Source of the DNA: Gracilibacteraceae bacterium
GTDB lineage: Bacteria > Bacillota > Clostridia > Lutisporales > Lutisporaceae
Reading direction: 5' to 3'
Assembly: GCA_012519325.1 (NCBI GenBank)
Contig: JAAYQK010000083.1
Span: forward strand, 1 to 36,615
DNA length: 36,615 nucleotides
A model generated the notes under the pieces. It saw nothing but the letters and a program-made list of their open reading frames with translations, did no database searches and was not told the origin of the DNA. A program made the translations under genes and the position numbers. Shown piece by piece: positions 16,044 to 25,913 of the stretch (position 1 is its first letter; each line of letters begins with the position of its first letter).

Positions 16044-16766
16044 ATGCTTGAAGGAATTGATATGGAAAGGCTTCCTGTGCATATAGCCATAATAATGGAT
16101 GGAAATGGTCGCTGGGCACAGAAAAAAGGGCTGCCGCGGGTAAGGGGACATAAGGCAGGGATGGAAGCAATAAGAAAAACAGTTAAGTGCTGCAGTGACC
16201 TGGGTATAAAGATTTTAACCGTATATGCCTTTTCTACGGAAAACTGGAAACGTCCCCAGGATGAAGTGAATTATCTTATGAATCTATTGGTTGAGTACAT
16301 GCGAAAAGAAGTAAGTTCACTGCATAAAAACAAAGTGAAGATAAAGCTGCTGGGTGAGATTGATATACTTCCCCACCAAACGAGAAGAGAGATAGAAGAA
16401 GCTGTCAAGCTTACAAAAAATAACAAAGGACTTCAATTCAACATAGCGCTTAACTACGGAGGCAGGGCAGAGATACTGAAAGCCTGCAAGAGCCTTATTC
16501 AAGATATACAAAATGGAAATTTGGATATGAATTCCGTTGATGAAGCAGTGTTTTCAAATTATTTATATACAGGCAGTGATCCTGATCCCGACTTGATAAT
16601 ACGAACAAGCGGCGAACAGAGAATTAGCAATTTTTTGCTGTGGCAGGGGGCATACAGCGAACTGCTGTTTATTGATAGGCTTTGGCCAGACTTTGATGAA
16701 AATGCGCTTTACAGGGCCATAAAAGAGTATCAAAGCAGGAACAGGCGTTTTGGTGCATTGAAGTAG
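16044..16766 (+). CDS. uppS: Undecaprenyl diphosphate synthase
   Basis: UppS extends farnesyl diphosphate with isopentenyl diphosphate in cis to C55 undecaprenyl diphosphate, the lipid carrier for peptidoglycan and wall polymers. The 240-residue protein has the catalytic Asp at D19 in IAIIMDGNGRWA, and the conserved HKAGMEAIRK, TVYAFSTENWKRP and DLIIRTSGEQRISNFLLWQ motifs. Start ATG 16044 follows AGGAGG at 16031-16036. An upstream in-frame ATG at 16020 would add eight residues but lies ahead of the ribosome site. Its neighbours cdsA, dxr and ispG supply phospholipid precursors and the isoprenoid substrate. Confidence 0.97.
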   Translation: MLEGIDMERLPVHIAIIMDGNGRWAQKKGLPRVRGHKAGMEAIRKTVKCCSDLGIKILTVYAFSTENWKRPQDEVNYLMNLLVEYMRKEVSSLHKNKVKIKLLGEIDILPHQTRREIEEAVKLTKNNKGLQFNIALNYGGRAEILKACKSLIQDIQNGNLDMNSVDEAVFSNYLYTGSDPDPDLIIRTSGEQRISNFLLWQGAYSELLFIDRLWPDFDENALYRAIKEYQSRNRRFGALK

Positions 16767-16778
16767 CGGAGGTAAAAT

Positions 16779-17585
16779 ATGCTGAAAATAAGGATATTAA
16801 GTGCACTGCTTGGTATACCTCTTATTATGCTGGTCTTATATTTTGGGGGACTGTACCTTTATATTTTTGCGGCTGCAGTCTCTTTGATTGGATTATTCGA
16901 GTATTACAGGGCAATGAGCAATATAAACATACATACAAACAAAGTATTTGGGTATATTTCAGTTGCTTTGTACTATATCATGTTTCTTCTCCCTATTACC
17001 TTTAATAGGCCGGGGTTCCTTATTGCACTTTCCGTAATCACTTTGCTTACATGTGAAATAATAAGACAGAAGGACAGTATAGCTGAAATATCCGTTAATA
17101 TTCTAGGAATAACCTATATTCCTTTTCTGTTCAGTCATATTCTATTTATAGAAAAACTAAAATACGGCAATGTTCTAGTGTGGCTTCCTTTTTTGACTGC
17201 ATGGTTTACAGATACTTCTGCATATTTTATTGGAATATATATGGGGAAAACGAAATTGTGCCCGGGAATTAGTCCGAAAAAAACTGTGGAAGGTGCTTTG
17301 GGCGGTATTGCAGGAGCAGTTTTATTCAGTTTACTAACAGGAACTATAATAAACAGACTGGGGACAGATATCAGATTGATTCACTTCCTGACAACGGGAT
17401 TCATCTGCGGTATTGCCTCAGAACTCGGTGATCTTGCCGCTTCGTATATTAAGAGATATGCAGGTATAAAAGATTTTGGAAACATAATTCCGGGACATGG
17501 AGGAATATTGGATAGATTTGACAGTATACTATTTACCGCACCGGTCATTTATTATTACTTCGTACTTATAGGAGATTTAATATAG
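16779..17585 (+). CDS. cdsA: Phosphatidate cytidylyltransferase (CDP-diglyceride synthase)
   Basis: CdsA converts phosphatidate and CTP into CDP-diacylglycerol, the branch point for phospholipids. The 268-residue protein is almost wholly hydrophobic with about seven or eight membrane segments. The family signature is near the C terminus: SYIKRYAGIKDFGNIIPGHG followed by GILDRFDS, containing the KD, HGG and DRxD acidic residues that hold metal ions. CGGAGGT precedes the ATG. It follows uppS by 12 bases. Confidence 0.96.
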   Translation: MLKIRILSALLGIPLIMLVLYFGGLYLYIFAAAVSLIGLFEYYRAMSNINIHTNKVFGYISVALYYIMFLLPITFNRPGFLIALSVITLLTCEIIRQKDSIAEISVNILGITYIPFLFSHILFIEKLKYGNVLVWLPFLTAWFTDTSAYFIGIYMGKTKLCPGISPKKTVEGALGGIAGAVLFSLLTGTIINRLGTDIRLIHFLTTGFICGIASELGDLAASYIKRYAGIKDFGNIIPGHGGILDRFDSILFTAPVIYYYFVLIGDLI

Positions 17586-17620
17586 CACTGTGCGCAGACA
17601 CGGGGAGTTAGGGCAGTGCT
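17584..17620 (+). other. Hairpin in the cdsA-dxr gap
   Basis: AGCACTG (17584-17590) and CAGTGCT (17614-17620) form a perfect seven-pair stem over a 23-base loop, starting within the cdsA stop codon. No T-run follows, so termination is unlikely. It may be a processing site or fortuitous. Confidence 0.3.
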
Positions 17621-17653
17621 TCTATATGTGGCGCTAAGGAGAAAGGGATATAT

Positions 17654-18814
17654 ATGAGAGTAATTTCTGTATTGGGGTCGACGGGATCGATAGGTACGCA
17701 GGCTCTGGAGGTTATAAGAGAACATAAGGAAGAATTTAGAATAGATGCTATTGCTGCTCATTCAAACGTTGACTTGCTTGAAGCCCAGGTAAGGGAATTC
17801 AGGCCGAAAATAACCGCAGTAGCAGAAACAGCAAAATACAAAGAACTGAAGAGCCGGGTCGGAGGACTGACATATGTTGCTGCAGGACAGGAAGGGGTGG
17901 TGGAGGCAGCGACATGTGAAAGCTGTGATACTGTGGTTTCTGCTATTGTTGGCATAGCAGGACTAATTCCTACATATAATGCCATAATAAAAGGAAAGAA
18001 TATTGCACTGGCAAACAAGGAAACTCTTGTTACCGCAGGCAGGATCATAATGGGGGAAGTAAAAAGAAATAATGTTAAAATGCTTCCGGTTGACAGTGAA
18101 CATTCTGCAATATTCCAATGTCTTGCCAACAGCAAGCATAATGAAATATCAAAAATAATACTCACAGCTTCCGGAGGGCCATTTCGCACCAAAACCTTGA
18201 AAGAACTGGAGAATGTTACGGTGCAGGATGCTTTGAAGCACCCCAATTGGTCTATGGGAAAGAAAATCACAATAGACTCTGCAACACTTATGAACAAGGG
18301 GCTTGAGGTTATAGAAGCCAGATGGCTGTTTGATATAATGCCGGAATCCATAGAGGTATGCATACATCCCCAGAGTATAATCCATTCAGCGGTAGAGTTT
18401 GCGGATGGTGCGATTATTGCACAATTAGGACTGCCTGATATGAAAATTCCCATACAATATGCTCTGACATATCCTGAAAGGCTTTCAACAAGTGGTGAAA
18501 GGCTCAGCTTGACATCCATAGGTAAATTGACTTTTTATAAGCCTGATACCGAAAAATTCAAATGTCTGAAGCTTGCAATCAAAGCTCTTAAAATGGGAGA
18601 CAGCGCATGTGTGGTATTGAACGGCGCCAATGAGGAAGCAGTGAAATTATTCCTGTCGGGGAAAATAAGCTTCCTTGATATTGGAAACCTCATAGAAAAG
18701 ACCCTGGATAAACATAAAACAGTTAAAAATATAAATATTGATGAAGTGTCTGCTCTTGACAAATGGTCCAGAGAGACGTTTATCAGTCTGTCTGAAGTGG
18801 GGTGTTGCAAATAA
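17654..18814 (+). CDS. dxr: 1-deoxy-D-xylulose 5-phosphate reductoisomerase
   Basis: Dxr makes 2-C-methyl-D-erythritol 4-phosphate with NADPH, the first committed step of the non-mevalonate isoprenoid pathway. The 386-residue enzyme begins with the nucleotide-binding SVLGSTGSIGTQ (GSTGSIGTQ at 8-16). The active-site segments NKETLV, LPVDSEHSAIFQ and the flexible-loop region KHPNWSMGKKITIDSATLMNKGLEVIEARWLF are present. The metal ligands in DSEH and in LEVIEA are retained. A ribosome site AAGGAG lies upstream. Its stop overlaps the ATG chosen for rseP by one base. Confidence 0.97.
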   Translation: MRVISVLGSTGSIGTQALEVIREHKEEFRIDAIAAHSNVDLLEAQVREFRPKITAVAETAKYKELKSRVGGLTYVAAGQEGVVEAATCESCDTVVSAIVGIAGLIPTYNAIIKGKNIALANKETLVTAGRIIMGEVKRNNVKMLPVDSEHSAIFQCLANSKHNEISKIILTASGGPFRTKTLKELENVTVQDALKHPNWSMGKKITIDSATLMNKGLEVIEARWLFDIMPESIEVCIHPQSIIHSAVEFADGAIIAQLGLPDMKIPIQYALTYPERLSTSGERLSLTSIGKLTFYKPDTEKFKCLKLAIKALKMGDSACVVLNGANEEAVKLFLSGKISFLDIGNLIEKTLDKHKTVKNINIDEVSALDKWSRETFISLSEVGCCK

Positions 18815-19821
18815 TGACGTTAATTGCTGCGATACTGGTATTTAATTTGATCGTACTTGTGCACGAAGCAGGCCACTTTGCCGTAGCACGTATTGGCGGA
18901 ATAAAGGTTGTGGAATTTGCGCTGGGTATGGGGCCGAAAATCATCGGGAAAAAATTCGGGGAAACAATGTATTCCTTGAGAGCTTTTCCTATTGGAGGAT
19001 TTTGCCTGATGCTTGGAGAAGATGAGGATAACAATGAACCGGGTGCCTTTAATAACAGTCCTATAATGACAAGGATATCTTCAATTATTTCCGGTCCGGT
19101 TTTTAACATTATTCTGACAATACTTATATATTCATTGGTGATTGCTCCTGTTGCCGCTCCTATAATCGGTCAGGTGACAAAGGGAATGCCTGCGGATATG
19201 ACAGGTATTAAAGCCGGAGAAAAGATAGTTAAGATAAATGATGTGGAAATAAACCACTGGAACGAAATAAAGCCGGAAATAGGAAAGCATGAAGGAGAAC
19301 AGATAACTGTTACGGTTGAGAAAAACGGAGTTCAAAGGGAAATAAAACTTGTGCCGGTTAAGAATCCAAATACGGAGGATATTGTAATCGGTGTATCTCA
19401 AAAGGTTTCCATTGCCGGATTTTCGATTAAGGAAGGAATAAATACAACAGTTACCGTAACAAAAATGATGTTGAACTTCCTTGGACAGTTGGTTATGGGT
19501 AAAGCCGATACAAATGAAGTAAGCGGCCCCATATCAATAATTGTCTATATGAATGAAGCTGCCAAGACAGGTTTAATTAGCGTGCTTTACCTCACTGCAA
19601 TAATAACCTTGAATCTTGGTATAATTAACCTTCTTCCTTTACCTGCTCTTGATGGAGGAAGGTTGTTATTCCTTTTTATTGAGCTTATAAGAAGAAAGCC
19701 TCTTCCTGCGGAAAAGGAGGGAATGGTTCATTTTTTGGGGCTTGTAGCACTAATGGCACTTTCCGTATTTCTTATGTATAAGGACATAATAAGATTCAAT
19801 TTAGTTGATATTTTTAGGTAG
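18814..19821 (+). CDS. rseP: Site-2-type intramembrane zinc metalloprotease RseP/RasP
   Basis: This intramembrane protease cleaves membrane-bound anti-sigma factors and remnant signal peptides. The 335-residue protein has the zinc motif H17-E-A-G-H21 in the first membrane segment and a single PDZ domain (about 115-185). The second active-site motif LPLPALDGGRLLF (Asp ligand) lies near residue 280, followed by the last membrane segments. I choose ATG 18814, which overlaps the dxr stop. An in-frame GTG at 18802 would add four residues and cannot be excluded, because the GGGG upstream is compatible with either. B. subtilis RasP lies at the same map position. Confidence 0.95.
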   Translation: MTLIAAILVFNLIVLVHEAGHFAVARIGGIKVVEFALGMGPKIIGKKFGETMYSLRAFPIGGFCLMLGEDEDNNEPGAFNNSPIMTRISSIISGPVFNIILTILIYSLVIAPVAAPIIGQVTKGMPADMTGIKAGEKIVKINDVEINHWNEIKPEIGKHEGEQITVTVEKNGVQREIKLVPVKNPNTEDIVIGVSQKVSIAGFSIKEGINTTVTVTKMMLNFLGQLVMGKADTNEVSGPISIIVYMNEAAKTGLISVLYLTAIITLNLGIINLLPLPALDGGRLLFLFIELIRRKPLPAEKEGMVHFLGLVALMALSVFLMYKDIIRFNLVDIFR

Positions 19822-19828
19822 GTCGATT

Positions 19829-20890
19829 ATGGGTAAATATACGAAAAAATTAAGAATAGGCAGCAAATATGTTGGGGGCGGTGAGCCGGTCCTTGTGCAA
19901 TCCATGACCAATACCAAAACACAGGATGCGGTGTCCACCATAGAGCAGATTAAGAGGCTTGAGGCTTCAGGCTGTGACATTGTCAGAGTTGCGGTACCCG
20001 ACATGAAGGCTGCCGAAGCAATAAAGGAAATTAAGCGCAAAATCTCAATACCTTTAGTAGCTGATATTCATTTTGACTATAGGCTTGCTATACAATCAAT
20101 CATCAACGGAGCCGACAAGATAAGAATAAATCCGGGAAACATAGGAGACAGTGAAAGAGTCAGGAAGGTTGTTGAAGCTGCTAAAGAAAGAGGTATACCT
20201 ATCAGAATCGGTATTAATTCGGGTTCTCTGGAAAAGGAAATACTTGAGAAGCATGGGAGCCCTACAGCCGATGCACTGGTAGAAAGCGCTTTGAATAATA
20301 TTAGGCTCATTGAGTCTATGGACTTTAAAGACATAGTTATATCAATAAAATCATCAGATGTGCTTCTGACAATAGACAGTTATATGAGAATTTCCAAAGT
20401 GACGGATTATCCGCTTCATTTGGGAATAACTGAAGCAGGAACATTGCTTTCCGGCTCCGTAAAATCTTCGGTAGGGCTGGGTATACTGCTGTATAATGGT
20501 ATAGGAGATACCATCAGGGTATCATTGACAGGAGATCCCGTGGAAGAGATACATACCGCAATAGAGATACTTAGGAGTCTGAAACTTATTAATGAAGGTA
20601 TAGAGATAATATCCTGCCCCACTTGCGGGAGGACCTGCGTTGACCTTATAAAAATTGTTGAAGAGGTTGAGAAAAGAATAAAGGGAATACAGGTAAAAAA
20701 ACCCATGAAGCTTGCCGTTATGGGGTGTGCAGTTAACGGGCCCGGTGAAGCCAGAGAAGCCGATTTGGGTATCGCAGGTGGAAAGGGAGAGTTTCTGTTG
20801 TTCCATAAAGGAAAAATAATGGGAAAAATACATCAGGATAAAATAATAGATGAACTGATAAGGGAAGTAGAAGCCTTTCAATCCGTATAA
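19829..20890 (+). CDS. ispG: 4-hydroxy-3-methylbut-2-en-1-yl diphosphate synthase IspG (GcpE)
   Basis: IspG is the iron-sulfur enzyme that makes HMBPP from MEcPP, the penultimate step of the non-mevalonate pathway. The 353-residue product has a TIM-barrel N-terminal part (VLVQSMTNTKTQD, then VADIHFDYRLA and IRINPGNIG). The cluster ligands are C263 and C266 in SCPTCGR, C300 in MGCAVNGPGE and E307. I use ATG 19829, preceded by AGGTAGGT at 19816-19823. An earlier in-frame ATG at 19805 lies inside rseP and adds non-family residues. With dxr and uppS in the same run, it links isoprenoid supply to carrier-lipid synthesis. Confidence 0.96.
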   Translation: MGKYTKKLRIGSKYVGGGEPVLVQSMTNTKTQDAVSTIEQIKRLEASGCDIVRVAVPDMKAAEAIKEIKRKISIPLVADIHFDYRLAIQSIINGADKIRINPGNIGDSERVRKVVEAAKERGIPIRIGINSGSLEKEILEKHGSPTADALVESALNNIRLIESMDFKDIVISIKSSDVLLTIDSYMRISKVTDYPLHLGITEAGTLLSGSVKSSVGLGILLYNGIGDTIRVSLTGDPVEEIHTAIEILRSLKLINEGIEIISCPTCGRTCVDLIKIVEEVEKRIKGIQVKKPMKLAVMGCAVNGPGEAREADLGIAGGKGEFLLFHKGKIMGKIHQDKIIDELIREVEAFQSV

Positions 20891-20946
20891 ATTATACATG
20901 CTATGCCATATAATAATTAAGAGGATTCGCGAAGGAGGAAACGACA

Positions 20947-21597
20947 ATGAATGTAACTGCGGTAATTCCTGCTTACAATGAAGAACATACAATTGCCGGC
21001 GTAGTAAATTGTGTAAAAGGAATTGATAAAATTCAAAAAGTAATAGTGGTAAGTGACGGTTCAACAGACAGGACTGCTGAAATTGCAAAAAAGTGCGGTG
21101 CTGAAGTAATAGAGCTTAATGAAAATATCGGCAAAGGCGGTGCAATTAAAGCAGGCATAGATGAATGCGGAACTGAGGTAATATTATTTTTGGATGCGGA
21201 CTTGATAGGACTTACAAAAAAACATGTGTTGGATCTTATAGATCCTGTCATAAGTGACAAGGCGGATATGACCATAGGAATATTTAAAAACGGAAGAATG
21301 GTAACAGACCTTGCCCAGAAAGTAACACCATATCTTTCAGGGCAGAGAGCAATTAAAAAATCAATTATTGATAGAATTCCGAATATGGATATAACCAGAT
21401 ACGGTGTAGAGGTTGCATTAACAAAATATGTTGATAAATCTTCCGCCAGAGTTCTTGAGGTAGATCTTCCGGACATGACTCATGTAACAAAGGAAGAAAA
21501 GCTTGGAATTATTAAAGGTGTACAGGCACGTATTAAGATGTATTGGGATATTGTCAAGATTCTGAGCAGCTATAATCTGAAAAAGGAATTAAAGTAA
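20947..21597 (+). CDS. Family 2 glycosyltransferase (GT-A fold), substrate unknown
   Basis: The 216-residue product is a soluble GT-A enzyme. It starts VTAVIPAYNEEHTIAGVV, has the nucleotide-binding VVSDGSTDRTAEIA and the metal-binding DxD motif as D-A-D in ILFLDADLIG. The next part, LSGQRAIKKSIID, resembles the acceptor-binding region of small dolichol/polyprenyl-phosphate and glucosyl-3-phosphoglycerate-type transferases. There is no membrane segment. It could modify an undecaprenyl phosphate or a small acceptor, but this is inference; donor and acceptor are not visible. In B. subtilis this position, between rasP and polC, holds proS. GGAGG at 20936-20940 precedes the ATG. Confidence 0.85.
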   Translation: MNVTAVIPAYNEEHTIAGVVNCVKGIDKIQKVIVVSDGSTDRTAEIAKKCGAEVIELNENIGKGGAIKAGIDECGTEVILFLDADLIGLTKKHVLDLIDPVISDKADMTIGIFKNGRMVTDLAQKVTPYLSGQRAIKKSIIDRIPNMDITRYGVEVALTKYVDKSSARVLEVDLPDMTHVTKEEKLGIIKGVQARIKMYWDIVKILSSYNLKKELK

Positions 21598-21610
21598 CCC
21601 GGAGGTTGAT

Positions 21611-24600
21611 ATGCAAATTAATCTATACAAGGACAAGTTCGAACTAAAAAAAATTAGGATTTTGAAAAAAGCAAGGGAATGGGAGCTTATAATTAGCTTA
21701 AAGGGGGCTGTTTCCATTTCTGAACTGGGAGAAATTGAATCTACCATAGCAAAATATTTTAAGCTGAATAAAGCAAGAATTGTAATTGATAAATCATCTG
21801 CAAATACCGGTACAGATGAGTACATTAAGTTGAACTGGGAAGATTTAAAAAAAGCAGTAATGGCCAGCAACCCGTCTTTCACGGGTTTTCTTATAGATGC
21901 GAATGCCAGGCTTGAAAACAACATCATTAAAATCATGGTGAATTCAGAAGAAGCAGTAAAATATCTAACTTCAAAAAAATGTAATGATATTATTGCCCGG
22001 TATATTAATGACTATTTCCATAACAACCTTCATGTATTGATATGTGTTGATAATGAAGATAAACTATGCGAGGATGAGTATTTGAAGTGCTATTTTGAAG
22101 AAGAAAAGAAAATGGTGGCTGAAGCTCTGAAACACGCAAAAAATTGTAGTAGGGACAATCAAGAGAAGAATATGGAATACTTGATAATGGGCAGGCCTTT
22201 TAAAGACGCTCCTGTCAGCATTGCGTCAATAGCTGAGGATTCGGGAAGGGTTGCAATACAGGGATGCATATTCAATACAGAGATTAAAACACTTAATAGC
22301 GGAAAGACCATAATATCCTTTAACATTACGGACAATACCAATTCAATTACTGCAAAAATATTTGTAAGAGAAGAAAATGATTTCGCCAGACTGGCTTCAA
22401 ATATTACCAACGGAAGATATGTAGCAGTAAAAGGAGATGTACAATACGACAAATATATTAAAGAACTGGTAATATACCCTAGTTGCATTGTATCGGCAGA
22501 GAAATCAATTCGAACTGACAATGCTGAGGTAAAGAGAGTAGAGCTTCATGCCCATACCGGTATGAGCGCCATGGATGGAATCTGTTCTGCTTCAGACCTG
22601 GTAAAAAAGGCGAAAACTTGGGGACATAAGGCAATTGCTATTACCGACCACGGTGTGGTCCAGGCATTTCCGGAAGCCTATGAAGCGTCTAAAATCCACG
22701 GAGTTAAGATAATATACGGGGTTGAAGGCTACTTTGTCAATGACGGAGTACCGGCAGTATATAATGCAGTAAGCAGAAGCTTTGATGAGGAATTCACAGT
22801 ATTTGATATTGAGACTACGGGACTTTCACCTATAAAGGATAAAATAACTGAAATCGGTGCAGTTAAAATTAAAAATGGGAAAATTATGGACAAGTTCTCC
22901 GAACTAATTAATCCTGAAATTCCTATCCCTGAAAATATTACAAGACTGACAGGAATAACTGACAGCATGGTTAAGGATAAAGCAAATATCAAGGAAATAC
23001 TGCCAAGGTTTCTTGATTTTGCGGGTGATTCACCGTTAATAGCCCATAATGCAAACTTTGACAGCGGCTTCATAAGGGCAAAAGCATCAGAAATGGGAGT
23101 AAAATTGAATAATACAATAATTGACACCCTTCAACTGTCAAGACTACTGCTTAAAGGTTTAAAGAGACATAAGCTGGATATTGTCTGTGAACACCTTGGA
23201 ATAGGGCTTGAAAACCATCATAGAGCTGCCGATGACGCAGAAGCAACCGCAAAGATAATGCTGAAGTTTATTGAAATGTTGAAAAACAAAGGTATTGATA
23301 ATATTGCTGATATAAACAGGCTTTCCATGTCAGGAAAAAGCTATAAAACAGGAGAAGCCTACCATATTGTTCTTTTAGTCAAGAATATGACAGGGCTGAG
23401 GAATCTGTACAAGTTAATATCCATGTCCCATCTGGATTACTTCTATAAGAGGCCAAGGCTGCCCAAAAGCATGCTGACTCAATACCGTGAAGGTCTATTA
23501 ATCGGTTCTGCCTGTGAAAAAGGTGAAGTATTCAGGAATATACTTAACAACCTGGATGAAAACACAATTATTGAAAATGCAAGGTTCTATGACTATCTTG
23601 AAATACAGCCCAACGGAAATAATGAATTCCTGATCCGAAACGGAATGATTGCTAATAAATCGGAGCTTGAAGCAATAAACAAACGGATTGTTGAACTGGG
23701 AAAAACGTTAAATAAAATGGTAGTTGCTACAGGAGATGTACATTTCCTTGAGCCTGAGGATGAAATATACAGACGCATAATAATGGCAGGACAGGGATAT
23801 GCAGATGCAGATGAACAGGCACCGCTGTACTTTAAGACCACGGATGAAATGATGAAAGAATTTGAGTATCTCGGCAGAGAAACCGCTTATTCGTTGGTGG
23901 TGCGGAATCCCAACAGGATATTGGAACAAATTGAGGACATCATTCCAATTCCGGAGAATACATATCCGCCCAAAATTGAAGGAGCCGAAGAGCAAATTAA
24001 GGAAATGGCCATGAGAAAAGCCCATGCCCTATATGGAGAGATACTTCCGGAGGTTGTGGAAAAAAGATTGGAAAAGGAGCTTAACTCAATTATAAACAAC
24101 GGTTATGCCGTAATGTATCTTATAGCACATAAGCTTGTTGCAAAGTCTCTGGAGGACGGTTATCTGGTAGGCTCAAGAGGTTCCGTAGGCTCTTCCTTTG
24201 CTGCCACAATGTGTGATATTACCGAAGTCAATCCGCTGCCTCCCCATTATCTGTGTCCCGAATGCAAGTATTCCCGCTTTTTCCTTGATGGTTCAATAGA
24301 ATCGGGAGCTGATCTCAGTGACGATAATTGCCCCCAGTGCGGATCACCGCTTAAAAAAGACGGTCATGATATACCTTTTGAAATGTTCCTGGGTTTTGAG
24401 GGGGACAAGGAACCCGATATTGATCTGAATTTTGCCGGGGAATACCAGCCTGAAGCCCATAAATACACTGAAGAACTATTTGGAAAGGGGAATGTCTTCA
24501 GAGCAGGTACAATAGGTACAATAGCAGAAAAGACGGCTTATGGTTTCATTAAAAAGTACTATGATGAAAAAGGGATAAGAATAAACAATGCGGAAACAAA

Positions 24601-25858
24601 CAGGCTTATCAAGGGCTGTACCGGAATAAAGAGGACAACGGGACAGCACCCGGGGGGAGTAATGATAGTACCGGATTACACGGATATATATAACTTTACT
24701 CCCATTCAGAGACCGGCTGACGACACTGGCTCCAGTATAATAACTACACATTTTGACTATCATTCCATAAGCGGGAGGCTGCTTAAGCTGGACATACTGG
24801 GCCACGACGTCCCTTCAATGATAAAAATGCTTGAGGATATAACAGGCTTCAGTGTTAACAATATACCCCTGGATGACTCTAAGACTATGAGCCTGTTTAC
24901 AACAACAGATGCACTTGGAATTATTCTTGAAGAAATTGACTGCAAGGTTGGAAGTCTTGGAATACCTGAATTCGGTACAAAATTCGTACGGCAGATGCTT
25001 ATGGACACAAAACCCTGCACCTTTGCCGAGCTGGTGAGGATTTCAGGTCTTTCCCACGGCACAGATGTATGGCTTAATAACGCTCAGGAACTGATAAAAA
25101 GCGGCACTGCAACCCTTAAGGAAGTCATCGCTACAAGGGATGACATAATGCTTTTCCTTATATATAAGGGAATGAACCCCAGGATGTCCTTCAAAATTGC
25201 GGAAAATGTCAGGAAAGGTAAAGGCCTGACCCCTGAACATGAAGAAGCCATGAAAGAACAGGGTATTCCGAAATGGTACATAGAATCTTGTAAAAAGGTA
25301 AAATATCTGTTTCCAAAGGCTCATGCTACGGCATATGTTATGATGTCCTTCAGGGTTGCATATTACAAGGTATATTATCCGGAAGCCTTCTATGCCACTT
25401 ACTTTACAGCAAAGCTGGACGATTTTGACGCTGATTTGTTCATAGAGGGCAGGGAAGCTATAAAGGCAAAGTGGATAGAAATCGACAGATTGGGGAATAA
25501 TGCAACTGCTAAGGAGAAAAACCTTATGACACTTATAGAGGTGGTTTATGAAATGTATCTTCGGGGTATAAAACTTTTGCCCGTTGACCTTTATAAATCC
25601 GATGCAAAGAAATTTGCGGTAACAAAGGAAGGGATTCTGCCTCCACTGGCTTCACTGCAGGGAGTAGGCACAAGTGCCGCACAGAATATAGTATGCGCAA
25701 GAGAAGAATCCAACTTCATATCCATAGACGATCTGCGTGAAAGAGCAAGAATCTCCAAAACAGTTATAGAAATAATGAAGAATCACGGATGCCTGAAAGG
25801 ACTTCCTGAAAGCAATCAGTTAAGTATGTTCTCAGCCGGGGGAAGTCTGCAAGTATAA
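21611..25858 (+). CDS. polC: DNA polymerase III alpha subunit, PolC type
   Basis: PolC is the main replicative polymerase of low-GC Gram-positives and carries its own proofreading nuclease. The 1415-residue protein has N-terminal domains (about 1-190) and an OB fold (about 195-295). A PHP domain begins RVELHAHTGMSAMDG near 310 and is split by the inserted DnaQ-like exonuclease, whose D399/E401 lie in FDIETTGL and which spans about 395-565. The polymerase core follows, with the four-cysteine zinc knuckle C882, C885, C907, C910 and catalytic D936 and D938 in PDIDLNF. The C-terminal HhH and tail region is intact. GGAGG precedes the ATG. It is full length, with no frameshift. Confidence 0.98.
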   Translation: MQINLYKDKFELKKIRILKKAREWELIISLKGAVSISELGEIESTIAKYFKLNKARIVIDKSSANTGTDEYIKLNWEDLKKAVMASNPSFTGFLIDANARLENNIIKIMVNSEEAVKYLTSKKCNDIIARYINDYFHNNLHVLICVDNEDKLCEDEYLKCYFEEEKKMVAEALKHAKNCSRDNQEKNMEYLIMGRPFKDAPVSIASIAEDSGRVAIQGCIFNTEIKTLNSGKTIISFNITDNTNSITAKIFVREENDFARLASNITNGRYVAVKGDVQYDKYIKELVIYPSCIVSAEKSIRTDNAEVKRVELHAHTGMSAMDGICSASDLVKKAKTWGHKAIAITDHGVVQAFPEAYEASKIHGVKIIYGVEGYFVNDGVPAVYNAVSRSFDEEFTVFDIETTGLSPIKDKITEIGAVKIKNGKIMDKFSELINPEIPIPENITRLTGITDSMVKDKANIKEILPRFLDFAGDSPLIAHNANFDSGFIRAKASEMGVKLNNTIIDTLQLSRLLLKGLKRHKLDIVCEHLGIGLENHHRAADDAEATAKIMLKFIEMLKNKGIDNIADINRLSMSGKSYKTGEAYHIVLLVKNMTGLRNLYKLISMSHLDYFYKRPRLPKSMLTQYREGLLIGSACEKGEVFRNILNNLDENTIIENARFYDYLEIQPNGNNEFLIRNGMIANKSELEAINKRIVELGKTLNKMVVATGDVHFLEPEDEIYRRIIMAGQGYADADEQAPLYFKTTDEMMKEFEYLGRETAYSLVVRNPNRILEQIEDIIPIPENTYPPKIEGAEEQIKEMAMRKAHALYGEILPEVVEKRLEKELNSIINNGYAVMYLIAHKLVAKSLEDGYLVGSRGSVGSSFAATMCDITEVNPLPPHYLCPECKYSRFFLDGSIESGADLSDDNCPQCGSPLKKDGHDIPFEMFLGFEGDKEPDIDLNFAGEYQPEAHKYTEELFGKGNVFRAGTIGTIAEKTAYGFIKKYYDEKGIRINNAETNRLIKGCTGIKRTTGQHPGGVMIVPDYTDIYNFTPIQRPADDTGSSIITTHFDYHSISGRLLKLDILGHDVPSMIKMLEDITGFSVNNIPLDDSKTMSLFTTTDALGIILEEIDCKVGSLGIPEFGTKFVRQMLMDTKPCTFAELVRISGLSHGTDVWLNNAQELIKSGTATLKEVIATRDDIMLFLIYKGMNPRMSFKIAENVRKGKGLTPEHEEAMKEQGIPKWYIESCKKVKYLFPKAHATAYVMMSFRVAYYKVYYPEAFYATYFTAKLDDFDADLFIEGREAIKAKWIEIDRLGNNATAKEKNLMTLIEVVYEMYLRGIKLLPVDLYKSDAKKFAVTKEGILPPLASLQGVGTSAAQNIVCAREESNFISIDDLRERARISKTVIEIMKNHGCLKGLPESNQLSMFSAGGSLQV

Positions 25859-25871
25859 CAGAACACAAAAC

Positions 25872-25900
25872 TTGCATATAATAGCAAAGAGTGATATAAT
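25872..25900 (+). promoter_or_regulatory. Sigma-A promoter for the rimP-nusA-infB operon
   Basis: TTGCAT (25872-25877), a 17-base spacer and perfect TATAAT (25895-25900). It begins 14 bases after the polC stop. Transcription should start near 25907, leaving a leader of about 100 bases with two hairpins. Confidence 0.78.
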
Positions 25901-25913
25901 TTTTTCGAGTACT

